From Mactromeris polynyma (lineage: Eukaryota; Mollusca; Bivalvia; Venerida; Mactridae), in contig JASFXZ010000027.1 in the NCBI GenBank assembly GCA_032209605.1, positions 7,211,372 to 7,275,371 on the forward strand: a DNA stretch of 64,000 nucleotides. The letters are read 5' to 3'. Shown here in pieces: positions 45,975 through 58,881 of the stretch; the first letter of the stretch is position 1; the number at the start of each line of letters is the position of its first letter. A model generated the notes under the pieces. That model saw only the letters and a list, made by a program, of their open reading frames with translations, was not told the origin of the DNA and made no database searches. Both the position numbers and the translations under genes were made by a program.

Positions 45975-48560
45975 CTCAGTGAGTACGCAGTTTTATGAAT
46001 TTGGCAGTGTCAGTATTTGTAGGGTAACAGTCTTTGTCACTTAATTGCAATTATTTGCCTTGATGAAATTTTGTATTGTATTAATTTAGACTTTATATAA
46101 TGTGGTTGCCGATTTTGGGTCCTCATTTGTCTTTAAGGATTAAAAAGAAACAATATTAGAATAATTGGTTACATTTCTGGTGAGATTTTTTAGAATCCGA
46201 GAAGTGGTTTATTGAAATTGGAAAATGATCAAAGAGGGACAACCCTTGTAGAGCAGCTGTTTTTGTCTAACTAAAAGTGAAAATATGGAACCCTTAAAAT
46301 GCCATCTTGTGGTGTAGTTTGCAAATATGACATAATAATTGTGATATGACAGATTATTTAATACGACCATGATAGATCTATGAAAAAAATGGAATACTGT
46401 ATTTCAGCTTTTTATTATTTGAAATCTTAGAAATGATAAGCAATTGAATTTTTCCAATTATCAGATTTGTTCTGTGGAGTACAGGTGGTAGCTAAGACAA
46501 TGTTGTGTGATACTTCATGCCTTTGTTTATTGTTGCACTTCATCTATGTTCCTAGCTGCAACCTCTGCTGTTGCTGAGTGCCTTTGAAAGATATGATGGC
46601 GTTTCAGATAAAAACATGAAATTTAGTGAACGATTGATTGTGCTAAGGGTTAAGGGTTGATATTTTAATCAAGATTTTGTCAATCTTTGTCATAATATTT
46701 ACAATATCTCAAATAAATTAATCTTGAGGTGGTTGTTGAAAGGCAAATGCCAAGTCTGTTCTGAGAAATGTTCATGCACACATTAAACATCAGTTAAATT
46801 TATTTCATGTTGATGGAAACACTCCCCTGGGAGCCGATGAAGACAAGTTTTTTGGTTATTTTCTGTAATAAATTTGTTGTAATGGCACAAAAAACTGTGT
46901 TTTAATTTTCCAGGATGCTGGTTATTCTAAATGGATTAGTGTCTCTGTCCGCTTCTGGAAAGAAGAACATTGCAACTTCTTATGTATTGCTCATAAACTT
47001 TAATTGTCAGTCATATATAGTAGGGTTTGTTTCGGCTTTCAAGTTTGGAATATTTGAGTTTAGAAATTGGGGATAAATTTCAGCAAAATTTTAGGAATAA
47101 AATTAAAGGATGCAGTGATTAATTAATCAACTATTGCTATATATATAAACTGCCTGTGAGAGAAAAGTCTCTAACTTTGTTAATTTTTGGCTTAATTGTA
47201 CCAAAACCTTTTTGTCAGATTTATTGGGAATTTATACAATAAGTCATTCAAATTGGGGAAAATATATACATTTTGTCATTAGGAATATAACGGCTATAAA
47301 AAGCATTTGAAAATAAACCCTGGTTAGATATCGTAAGCATTAGAAATCATTTTTATTTATGTGGATTAGAATGTCCAATCACAACTTATATGATATGAAA
47401 CAGACAGATGGCATAAACCACTGAAAACTTATAATTCATAGAGAAAATGTCAATTGTGTGATACCTTTGAAGACGAATTTCATTTTGTAACAGAGTACCC
47501 ATAATACCAGGAAATAACAAAACATCAAACAATATTATGGCAGCAATAATTGAATAATAACGATACTAATGATTCAATAATTGAACTTATGTTAAAAGAG
47601 AATCTTGATCTATCATACTCATTTATAAATGCTGACTGTGTAATTACGAAAGTTGAAAAAGAAGTTGGTTGCCGAGTATATTATTCTTATGAAATTACAC
47701 GCTACTTGCTACTGTATGTGAAATCTTAAGATAAGAACATGATTATATTCCATTCTATATTCTTATACCCTGATAACGTAGCATTTCCTAACATCCTGTC
47801 AACATGTTATGATTAATTTAATGCATTTTATAGAAATGTCTTATGACTGCCTTATTAAGTATTTTGTTGTGCATAATTATATCCAACTTGTAATAGTGTT
47901 ATATTTTGTTGTGAGAAATCATCACATCTGATCATGTTTTTTTCCATTCCAGCTATATAAAGTGTTAATGTATGCCACTAAAATATCATATGACAAATTT
48001 TCACAGAATTCTTTCCTCGTGAGACATGTAAGACATCTGAACAAATTTGAATATTTGTGGGACTTAATCATTTTTTACTCTTGAGTTAATGTCAAATATT
48101 GTCTTCAAATATTTCTATTCAATTTCTTAATGATTTTTTTGTCAACTTTTTGTATAAAGTTGGTGAATTCGGTGCATTTTGTGGTCACATGACTGAATTT
48201 AATTACATTTTGTTGCTTCCTGTGCTTGATAATGTGATTTACTATCAAGTATTAAAACAGTTAGAGAAGAGGAATATAGATTTATTACAGATACACAATG
48301 AGTGTTGTGTTGATTATCATTTAGTAGTATGTTATCATACATGCTGGAAGTGAGTGAACATGACAGATCTGTAACCAAAGATGTAATTTGTTTTTTAAAC
48401 AATAAACTTTCAGATTTTATGTTTTTAAAGTTCCATGAAATACAAGATATAATCCACTACACTATCAGAATCATAGAGACTTTTAAACAAGATGGGAATA
48501 AAAGTAGAAAGGGTTAATGGGTTTAACATTCAGTAAAAATAACAGTGTAATCTAAAAAAA
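45975..48560. other. Unassigned AT-rich DNA
   Basis: One acceptor-like site (ttttaattttccag|gatgctgg, near 46914) is followed by an open frame of about 50 codons starting MLVILNGLVSLSASGKKNIA; no domain is recognised. Frames at 48099-48517 overlap on both strands and show no motif. Nothing else seen. Confidence 0.3.
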
Positions 48561-51500
48561 ATATGTTGGGCTCTTACATTGCTTGTTTATGTAAGGACCA
48601 TGTTGGCCTCTTACATTGTTTGTTTATGTAAGGACCATGTTGGCCTCTTACATTGCTTGTTTATGTAAGGACCATGTTTGCCTCTTACATTGTTTGTTTA
48701 TGTAAGGACCATGTTGGCCTCTTACATTGTTTGTTTATGTAAGGACCATGTTGGCCTCTTACATTGTTTGTTTATGTAAGGACCATGTTGGCCTCTTACA
48801 TTGTTTGTTTATGTAAGGACCATGTTGGCCTCTTAGAATGTTTGTTTATGTAAGGACCATGTTGGCCTCTTACATTGTTTGTTTATGTAAGGACCATGTT
48901 GGCCTCTTACATTGTTTGTTTATGTAAGGACCATGTTGGCCTCTTACATTGTTTGTTTATGGAAGGACCATGTTGGCCCCTTACATTGTTTGTTTATAGA
49001 AGGACCATGTTGGCCTCTTACATTGTTTGTTTATGGAAGGACCGTGTTGGCCTCTTACATTGTTTGTTTATGTAAGGACCATGTTGGCCTCTTACATTGC
49101 TTGTTTATGGAAGGACCATGTTGGCCTCTTACATTGCTTGTTTATGGAAGGACCATGTTGGCCTCTTACATTGTTTGTTTATGTAAGGACCATGTTGGCC
49201 TCTTACATTGCTTGTTTATGTAAGGACCGTGTTGGCCTCTTACATTGTTTGTTTATGTAAGGACCGTGTTGGCCTCTTACATTGCTTGTTTATGGAAGGA
49301 CCGTGTTGGCCTCTTACATTGTTTGTTTATGTAAGGACCGTGTTGGCCTCTTACATTGCTTGTTTATGTAAGGACCGTGTTGGCCTCTTACATTGTTTGT
49401 TTATGTAAGGACCGTGTTGGCCTCTTACATTGTTTGTTTATGTAAGGACCGTGTTGGCCTCTTACATTGCTTGTTTATGTAAGGACCGTGTTGGCCTCTT
49501 ACATTGCTTGTTTATGGAAGGACCATGTTGGCCTCTTACATTGTTTGTTTATGGAAGGACCATGTTGGCCTCTTACATTGTTTGTTTATGTAAGGACCAT
49601 GTTGGCCTCTTAGAATGTTTGTTTATGGAAGGACCATGTTGGCCTCTTAGAATGTTTGTTTATGGAAGGACTATGTTGGCCTCTTACATTGTTTGTTTAT
49701 GTAAGGACCATGTTGGCCTCTTACATTGTTTGTTTATGGAAGGACCATGTTGGCCTCTTACATTGTTTGTTTATGTAAGGACCATGTTGGCCTCTTAAAT
49801 TGTTTGTTTATGGAAGGACCATGTTGGCCTCTTACATTGTTTGTAAGGACCATGTTGGCCTCTTACATTGTTTGTTTATGGAAGGACCATGTTGGCCTCT
49901 TACATTGTTTGTTTATGGAAGGACCATGTTGGCCTCTTACATTGTTTGTTTATGTAAGGACCATGTTGGCCTCTTACATTGTTTGTTTATGGAAGGACCA
50001 TGTTGGCCTCTTACAGTGTTTGTTTATGTAAGGACCATGTTGGCCTCTTAGAATGTTTGTTTATGGAAGGACCATGTTGGCCTCTTAGAATGTTTGTTTA
50101 TGGAAGGACTATGTTGGCCTCTTACATTGTTTGTTTATGTAAGGACCATGTTGGCCTCTTACATTGTTTGTTTATGGAAGGACCATGTTGGCCTCTTACA
50201 TTGTTTGTTTATGTAAGGACCATGTTGGCCTCTTACATTGTTTGTTTATGGAAGGACCGTGTTGGCCTCTTACATTGTTTGTTTATGGAAGGACCATGTT
50301 GGCCTCTTACATTGTTTGTTTATGGAAGGACCATGTTGGCCTCTTACATTGTTTGTTTATGTAAGGACCATGTTGGCCTCTTACATTGTTTGTTTATGTA
50401 AGGACCATGTTGGCCTCTTAGAATGTTTGTTTATGGAAGGACCATGTTGGCCTCTTAGAATGTTTGTTTATGGAAGGACTATGTTGGCCTCTTACATTGT
50501 TTGTTTATGTAAGGACCATGTTGGCCTCTTACATTGTTTGTTTATGGAAGGACCATGTTGGCCTCTTACATTGTTTGTTTATGTAAGGACCATGTTGGCC
50601 TCTTACATTGTTTGTTTATGGAAGGACCGTGTTGGCCTCTTACATTGTTTGTTTATGGAAGGACCATGTTGGCCTCTTACATTGTTTGTTTATGGAAGGA
50701 CCATGTTGGCCTCTTACATTGTTTGTTTATGTAAGGACCATGTTGGCCTCTTACATTGTTTGTTTATGGAAGGACCATGTTGGCCTCTTACATTGTTTGT
50801 TTATGGAAGGACCGTGTTGGCCTCTTACATTGTTTGTTTATGTAAGGACCATGTTGGCCTCTTACATTGTTTGTTTATGTAAGGACCGTGTTGGCCTCTT
50901 ACATTGTTTGTTTATGTAAGGACCATGTTGGCCTCTTACATTGTTTGTTTATGGAAGGACCATGTTGGCCTCTTACATTGTTTGTTTATGTAAGGACCAT
51001 GTTGGCCTCTTACATTGCTTGTTTATGGAAGGACCATGTTGGCCTCTTACATTGTTTGTTTATGGAAGGACCATGTTGGCCTCTTACATTGTTTGTTTAT
51101 GGAAGGACCATGTTGGCCTCTTACATTGTTTGTTTATGGAAGGACCATGTTGGCCTCTTACATTGTTTGTTTATGTAAGGACCATGTTGGCCTCTTACAT
51201 TGTTTGTTTATGGAAGGACCATGTTGGCCTCTTACATTGTTTGTTTATGGAAGGACCGTGTTGGCCTCTTACATTGTTTGTTTATGTAAGGACCATGTTG
51301 GCCTCTTACATTGTTTGTTTATGGAAGGACCATGTTGGCCTCTTACATTGTTTGTAAGGACCATGTTGGCCTCTTACATTGTTTGTTTATGGAAGGACCA
51401 TGTTGGCCTCTTACATTGTTTGTTTATGGAAGGACCATGTTGGCCTCTTACATTGTTTGTTTATGTAAGGACCATGTTGGCCTCTTACATTGTTTGTTTA

Positions 51501-53050
51501 TGGAAGGACCATGTTGGCCTCTTAGAATGTTTGTTTATGTAAGGACCGTGTTGGCCTCTTACATTGCTTGTTTATGTAAGGACCGTGTTGGCCTCTTACA
51601 TTGTTTGTTTATGGAAGGACCATGTTGGCCTCTTACATTGTTTGTTTATGTAAGGACCGTGTTGGCCTCTTACATTGCTTGTTTATGGAAGGACCATGTT
51701 GGCCTCTTACATTGTTTGTTTATGGAAGGACCATGTTGGCCTTTTACATTGTTTGTTTATGGAAGGACCATGTCGGCCTCTTACATTGTTTGTTTATGTA
51801 AGGACCGTGTTGGCCTCTTACATTGCTTGTTTATGTAAGGACCGTGTTGGCCTCTTACATTGCTTGTTTATGGAAGGACCATGTTGGCCTCTTACATTGT
51901 TTGTTTATGGAAGGACCGTGTTGGCCTCTTACATTGCTTGTTTATGTAAGGACCGTGTTGGCCTCTTACATTGCTTGTTTATGTAAGGACCGTGTTGGCC
52001 TCTTACATTGTTTGTTTATGTAAGGACCATGTTGGCCTCTTACATTGTTTGTTTATGTAAGGACCGTGTTGGCCTCTTACATTGTTTGGTTATGGAAGGA
52101 CCATGTTGGCCTCTTACATTGTTTGTTTATGTAAGGACCGTGTTGGCCTCTTACATTGTTTGTTTATGGAAGGACCATGTTGGCCTCTTACATTGTTTGT
52201 TTATGGAAGGACCATGTTGGCCTCTTACATTGCTTGTTTATGTAAGGACCATGTTGGCCTCTTACATTGTTTGTTTATGGAAGGACCATGTTGGCCTCTT
52301 ACATTGTTTGTTTATGGAAGGACCATGTTGGCCTTTTATATTGTTTGGTTATAGAAGGACCATGTTGGCCTCTTACATTGTTTGTTTATGGAAGGACCAT
52401 GTTGGCCTCTTACATTGCTTGTTTATGTAAGGACCATGTTGGCCTCTTACATTGCTTGTTTATGTAAGGACCATGTTGGCCTCTTACATTGCTTGTTTAT
52501 GTAAGGACCATGTTGGCCTCTTACATTGTTTGTTTATGGAAGGACCATGTTGACCTCTTACATTGTTTGTTTATGGAAGGACCATGTTGGCCTTTTACAT
52601 TGTTTGGTTATAGAAGGACCATGTTGGCCTCTTACATTGTTTGTTTATGGAAGAACCGTGTTGGCCTCTTACATTGTTTGTTTATGGAAGGACCATGTTG
52701 GCCTCTTACATTGTTTGTTTATGGAAGGACCATGTTGGCCTTTTACATTGTTTGGTTATAGAAGGACCATGTTGGCCTCTTACATTGTTTGTTTATGGAA
52801 GGACCATGTTGGCCTCTTACATTGTTTGTTTATGGAAGGACCATGTTGGCCTTTTACATTGTTTGGTTATAGAAGGACCATGTTGGCCTCTTAGAATGTT
52901 TGTTTATTGAAGGACCATGTTGGCCTTTTACATTGTTTGGTTATAGAAGGACCATGTTGGCCTCTTACATTGTTTGGTTATAGAAGGACCATGTTGGCCT
53001 TTTACATTGTTTGGTTATAGAAGGACCATGTTGACCTCTTAGAATGTTTG
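48561..53050. repeat. Long minisatellite, 37 bp unit, about 121 copies, with higher-order units
   Basis: About 121 copies of a 37 bp unit (ttgtttgtttatgtaaggac, then catgttggcctcttaca). Variable sites: atgtaagg/atggaagg/atagaagg, ccatg/ccgtg, cattgt/cattgc/gaatgt, ctctta/ctttta, gtttat/ggttat. A marked block (two gaatgt units, the second with ggactatg) recurs at 49611, 50049 and 50419; the last two are 370 bp (ten units) apart, and the first gap of 438 bp is twelve units minus a 6 bp deletion. The right end is enriched in atagaagg/cttttaca variants and decays after 53050. The many overlapping frames with a 37-residue period are array artefacts. Confidence 0.97.
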
Positions 53051-54009
53051 TTTTTTGAATGACATGGTTTCTATTTTAGCCATGTTTGTTAATAACAGGA
53101 CCTCCATGGCCTCTTACCATATTTGTTTACTGTGTCTTACTATGTGGGCCTCAACAAAGTTGTTTACTTGCAAGGTTATCACTAGCAAGGTCATCAGTTG
53201 TTGAACCATCAGTTCTTTTTTCAATCCAGGTAATTTTATCTTGTAAATTATTACACTTAGACATTTGTAACCTCACAGTCTATACCTATCATACAAACAT
53301 CTGAAGTTAAGTGTTAGTTAAGACTGTTGTCAGATATAGCAAGTTACCTTTGTTTGCATTTAAAGGTGAAGATTTATCATAGTCACAATTAATCTTTTCA
53401 ACGATTGGTTTAATTTTCCATATCAGCTTGGCAATATTGACTGATTTGTATTCACTATGCTCCGAATCCATGAAAATCAAACAAGTTTGGTCTGAATTAA
53501 AGATATTCTGATGCATACACCCCTGACTCTTTCAGGATTCAAGTTTTCAATTTGTGATACTTCCTTTGATAAATTTATTCAGTGCAGTGTCGTGCACTTT
53601 GTCATGAATCTAGCCTTCCAATTGACATGTTGAATTTAAATTGCCAATTTCTTCCGCTACAAGTACATCTTTCCCAGAAATTATCAGTCTGTCTTGTTTA
53701 TTGTTTTCTTTCGTTCAACAGAACCCATAATATAATTCTGCATTTTAATGTCAGTAATTTGCATTGACATTTTTTAAACTTTTAATCCATTAAATTTCAG
53801 TCACAAAAGATTGTCCTAATTTTTGGAAGCTTGATTTTTTTAAATTTTGTCTTCATTAAATATTCGGTCACCAAAGATCATCCTTTTGTGAGAAAGAAAT
53901 TGTTTCAGATTGTAAGATTTTTCCATTGTTTCGTTCTAAATTTGAAATGTTCCTCTGTGTTATCGGATGAGAGAGGATGGAGCATCAGCTGTCTGATTGA
54001 AGCCATTAT
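53051..54009. other. Decayed array edge, then unassigned DNA
   Basis: About 53060-53165 still shows worn copies of the 37 bp unit (aacaggacctccatggcctc; tatgtgggcctcaac). Beyond that no feature is recognised. Confidence 0.4.
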
Positions 54010-54790
54010 GCACCTATAAACAAGGTTTAAATCCCCTGTGGTGTTGTTGCCTCCTGTTCTAAGGTCGTTACTCCTTCTTACATCTTATTTATGTTTCCTG
54101 CCCCCTACGGGGTGGGGAAACATTGATTCTGAGATATCTGTCTGGATGTCACAAAGTTTGTCTGTGCTGCAACTTCAATTTTATTATCACTAATAATAAA
54201 TTCTCCTCAGTTGTCAGATTTCAATGGAACTTCACATGAATTATTGGTACCGAAGCCAAGTTGTGCATATTGTCAGCATTTTTAGTCAGATTGTTTTTGG
54301 TAGTTGGAGTTATGAACCTTTAGGGATGAAAATTTGCCAAATTTGGCTGGTCTGCACTTTTTCTCCTTAACCAGTGGTTGGATTTAAATAAAACTTCACC
54401 TGAGCCATTACTACCAAGCCCAGTTGCGCACATTATCAGCATTGTTTAGTGGGTTATATTTGGCAGAGTTATGACCCTTTAGAGCGAAAATTTGACAAAT
54501 TTGGTAATGTCTGTTCTTGTTCTCCAAAACCATTGCTTGTATTTTAATGAAACTTTGAATGAGTTATTGGTACCAAGCCTACCATAGTTGTGCGTATTGT
54601 CAGCATGTTTTGGTCAGATAATTTTTTGCAGAATATTTCCTTGGTTTTCCTCTATATTCCTTAATGAGATTTCAGTGAGATTTTATGGAAGTAATTTTGC
54701 TTGTGAATATTGTGAACAATTGGTTTTGGCAGAGTTGTATTTAATGATGACAAATGAACACATTTGGTCATGGTGTCCTTTTTATTTGTT
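54010..54790 (+). repeat. Bivalve-type dispersed repeat with about 160 bp internal units
   Basis: Starts with the block shared with 17521-17645, then 'cctgccccctacggggtggg' near 54100. It then has three to four worn units whose landmarks (aacttcacatgaattattgg, 'ccaagcc..gttg(t/c)gcatattgtcagc', 'gagttatga.cctttag') begin near 54229, 54394 and 54552. A further copy of the 'ctaccaagcctagttgtgta' module lies at about 59880. Recognised as a molluscan repeat type. Confidence 0.65.
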
Positions 54791-54820
54791 CTAATTCCCG
54801 CCACAACAGTAACCCTCATG

Positions 54821-54954
54821 CCGGATATTTCTGTCCTTACCCGGATATTTCTGTCCTTACCCGGATATTTCTGTCCTTACCCGGATATTTCTGTCCTTAC
54901 CCGGATATTTCTGTCCTTACCCGGATATTTCTGTCCTTACCCGGATATTTCTGT
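54821..54954. repeat. Minisatellite, 20 bp unit, 6.7 copies
   Basis: Perfect repeats of ccggatatttctgtccttac. The lack of any mismatch indicates very recent expansion. Confidence 0.97.
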
Positions 54955-55875
54955 GAAAGATTATTATATTCTATATCAGCCAGTTAAGAAGGATTGTTTT
55001 GCTGGTTGCGTATGTAAGCTCTGTTCAGAACAGTTTATTTTACAAATAACACAAGTGTTGTTAGAAGTTTATGTCAAATTTATCTACTTTGTTTATTTTA
55101 GCTTCAATATAATTTTTTTGCTTAGGAATTTAATCAAATTAATATTTGTTTATGCAAGATTTATGAGACTTTTTTTGGTAAAACAGGTGTAATATATTGT
55201 TTCATCAATAACTTATGTTTGAAAGTGAGAATATTCTATAATATAAAATGTGATGTAAATATTATCTTGTTATTTTGTGGTGGTGCATTTTACCCTGCAG
55301 TTATAGAAATATTATATATAATAAATTGAAGCAATTGAAGTTAATAATTAACTGAAAACATCTTATGTATCTAGTGTATTTATCATAGAAATGCAATAAT
55401 GTCGTTGTTTATGAGTATTTCTGCATGTCAGAGGCATAGGAAGTGGATGTAAAATGTGATTGCGCTGAAGGGGCAAGTAGTTTTGAAGTCATCAATGTGA
55501 AAATAGAGAAACGGCTTCCCTGAAGATTTTGTGGGTTCACTGGTGTACCTGTGTATAGATTGCATTATGTCTGAAAGTCAGTTATATCGGAGAGAACAAG
55601 TCACGTTGTTGATCAAAGCCAATGACTCTGCTGCGCTCTTTCTTATAGTTCTGAGTTCTATGAAGTACATGTAAAGGTTTTCTTAATGGAGGTATATAAA
55701 GAATCTGTCTGCTATTTGACCGACCTGTTTATGTAGAAATATTAAGGGTTCATTGTGTGCTTGTAACTGATATGTCTGTGAAATATTTTGATTTAAAATT
55801 GTGTTCACATACGTCTTTGATATTGTTTCAAACAAATGACAAGTACTTGTGGGGTTTATTTTATATGTACATTAG
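54955..55875. other. Unassigned AT-rich DNA
   Basis: No gene or repeat recognised. Confidence 0.35.
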
Positions 55876-55877
55876 TA

Positions 55878-55990
55878 CAGTTGGACCTCATTTATTCGAA
55901 TTTGTCACGTCTGAAAAAATCTAAGTGTTCAAATTCATTTTCCAAAACGGACAGGGCAATAAGCAATCGAAATTTGTGTTCTTTTCTTAC
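55878..55990 (+). mobile_element. Single end of a TA-type DNA transposon (remnant)
   Basis: cagttggacctcatttattc preceded by TA resembles the left terminus of pogo/Tigger-like elements. No matching inverted end was found downstream, so this is a solo end or an old truncated copy. Confidence 0.35.
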
Positions 55991-56949
55991 AGATTTATCA
56001 CTTCTTTAATAATCTCACCATTGAGTGACATCTGTGGAAACAAACAAAATTAAGCAGATATTACAACGCACTCTTTAATTTTTTATTGATTTATTTACTC
56101 AAACAATAAAGCTGTATAATTATACAAACAATAATAAAAAAAAAAATTCTATAATTTTGGGTGTGATTATGCAAGTGTGGACTAATTAAGCAACCATTGT
56201 TCACCATTCACACCTTCTCAGCTTTTGCCACGGTAACACATCAGTTACGATGACCGACAGACAACTTCAAATGACAGGTATAAAAATACGTGTATGTGCT
56301 ATTATGATTTTGGGGGCCTGGTCATGTGTGGTGATCATCTGGAATAAAACCAGGTGTTGGAATACTGCATTTCTTATGATCCACATTATTTTATATAGAA
56401 TTATAGAGGAAAGAGATTGGGACCTGATATTTATTTTGGATGGTACCAGGTAATATCACATAAACGATGTCCGTCTGTATTATATAACCGTCATTTTGAT
56501 GACACCAACTCCAACTTCATCGCCCTGACACAGTTTTACTCCACTAACTGGAATATACCTACATGTTATGTGTTCCAGTGTCACGCATTAATTCCCTTCT
56601 TTACCTTCGTTGACACCTCTTCATTTTGTAATCTTATCTTATTCGTTTGTTTTAGTTCACAGTGTAATCTAAGACGATTTCAGTTGTACCCTTGTTGGAT
56701 TTAGAAATAATTCTCACTTTGATAAAATTGTAGAGAGCAGATTGATAGATGATTGAGATGTTTGTGTATTCTGCATTTTTACCATGTTTTAGTCTGATTA
56801 GTCCTTATAGGGATGTTTCATAAGAGACTTTTTGTTCTTGACTTGGTCGTCATATTTATTTTTGTTCAAAGTAATCAATTTGTGTCAATTTCCAAGTACC
56901 TATATATAGGCTGAAAATTGGGAAATGTAGCAATGCCTAGGAGCATGAC
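55991..56949. other. Unassigned DNA with short fortuitous frames
   Basis: Frames at 56250-56453 and 56417-56704 overlap in different phases. An ATG at 56250 is followed after 25 bases by a weak donor (acag|gtataa). No domain recognised. Confidence 0.3.
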
Positions 56950-56954
56950 TATTG

Positions 56955-57275
56955 AGATTTGGAGGGGGTATATGAAATATAACAGATTTTGAGGGGAAAT
57001 TAAAAATCTACCAGATTGGGAGATATTTGAAATCTACCAGATTGTGGGATATTTGAAATCTACCTGATTTGGAGGGGGGTGTTTGAAATCTTCCAGATTT
57101 GGAGGGGGTATTTGAAATTACTAGATTTGGAGGGGGATATTTGAAATCTACCATATTTAGAGGGGGATAATTGAAATTACCAGATTTTGAGGGGGATATT
57201 TGAAATAGAAATCTACCAGATTTGGAGGGGGGGGGGAGTACTTAATTTTACCAGTTTTGGAGGGGGGATCTTGGT
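56955..57275. repeat. Imperfect G-rich tandem repeat, about 34 bp unit
   Basis: Around ten worn copies of 'agatttggagggggatattt' followed by 'gaaatctacc'. G runs of 4 to 12 bases recur with this period, the longest near 57226-57237. Unit length drifts through small indels. Confidence 0.85.
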
Positions 57276-58469
57276 GGATGTGAGATTTCAGGATTACATG
57301 GACCAGCTGTGTGATTGTTTCGCAAAATGTTCTTGTAATGTAATAGCATGACATTCTGTCCAAAGGCTGTCCTATTTGGTTGACAGTTTATACTCATAAA
57401 GGCATGCACACAAAGTTCCTGTTGTTTAGGGGATTTCTAACATGTCCATTATAGGAGTTATAATCTGTTCTTTATACCATTCCTGTTTTAGCAGGGTTCA
57501 ACAATAAACAGTGAGTGTAATATAATTCTCTCATGATGCCAGTGTCCTCTGCATCTCTATGTGATTTACAGGTTGTTGCTAAAGATTTACCTCACTGACT
57601 GAAGGTTCATTAACTTAGAAATTATCTCCCAGTGGGCATTCTTGATACACATTTGTAAATTGTGTCTAAATGTTTGAGATGTGACGTAAGTGCAGTAAGG
57701 TATTTAGCTCTCACCGACGCATTTATATGACGCATATGTAATCATAAATTTTCAATATTAAAATGGATAAACCCTGTATCAAAGGAAAACTAATGCTTTA
57801 GGTGTTGTTATTCTGTTGAATACTTGGCAGTATGATAGTTAATGTTGATATTGGGACGCAGGATTGTTTGTTGTTTATATCAAGTTGGAAATCATACAAA
57901 ATTTACTCAAATGAAAAATATGTTTGTCTTTTCTTAGTGTAATTAGTGTGAAGTTTAGCACAGGTCTTGAAAAGTCTTTGAATATGATGCCCACTCCTTG
58001 AAAACTACTTGAATTTGTTACTCCCAAAAACTTCTTGAAAACTACAAGAAATATCTTTAAAAAGATAGTCAGCGCAACTTGAAGTATGCAAATTTGTTGC
58101 AATCTGAAGGTTAGAATTTGTTGTAAACAAAAATGCCTAAATGTTACGACTGCCGGTCATTCAATTACGCTATACTACAGAAACTCCAAGACCTGTAAGG
58201 GGAGATCACTGCGTAGGAGTTAAAAATAACTCTGTAGTGTGAAAATACAATATAGTCTGTAATAAAGTTCATCATTACTTATTGCATAAGTCGTGAACTC
58301 ACACATTCATGTTAATAAACTTGTTACATAGCAATTTATCAGATTAAAACAATATAAATGTTCGCGACTGGTACATAAAACCAAGAAAGTCTTCCTAATT
58401 CCAACACCAGACAATTCCCCGTGGTGATGACTAACAACATTACTTACTGGATAAATCTTGAAGTACACT
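57276..58469. other. Unassigned DNA
   Basis: No gene recognised; a minus frame at 57875-58102 has no motif. Confidence 0.35.
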
Positions 58470-58474
58470 ATACA

Positions 58475-58640
58475 CAATGGTTAACCAATCTGCGTCAAGG
58501 TTACAAATATTTTTTCGGTTGAAAAGAAATTGCCTTGGTGGTTAACGTAAGATTTTATTGGTTTACAAAACACTGATGTGCAAATAGCAAAACCATTTAG
58601 AAAAATGCGCTATTTTCAACAGGGCGTACCACCGAATAGG
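58475..58640 (+). repeat. Dispersed repeat, inverted copy of 39655-39805
   Basis: Landmarks ggttaaccaatctgcgtcaa, ttgccttggtggttaacgta and tgtgcaaatagcaaaac are shared, in reverse orientation, with 39655-39805. The two lie near each other only by window chance; identity is about 70-80 percent by eye. Confidence 0.75.
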
Positions 58641-58881
58641 GGATAGTATGGTAGTACTGTACGGTAGTCAACAGGTTTTATGCTCTCATAGAATCCGTGC
58701 TGCAGTGATGGTCATAACATTTTTAGTACTTTCATTTTTTTGGGAAGCTCTGTATGAACCATGACCCTCTTGTTTACTGATGCATATCTCCATTTAACAA
58801 GACATTGCAAGCTGAGGACCCTAATATAATGTACAAGAACATCATGTTAACAACAGTGCAAGTTCATAACAGACAGTTTTT

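Noticed and set aside
48875..52910. Many overlapping frames of 60-214 residues
   Set aside because: All read the 37 bp array; overlapping frames in every phase carry the same peptide.
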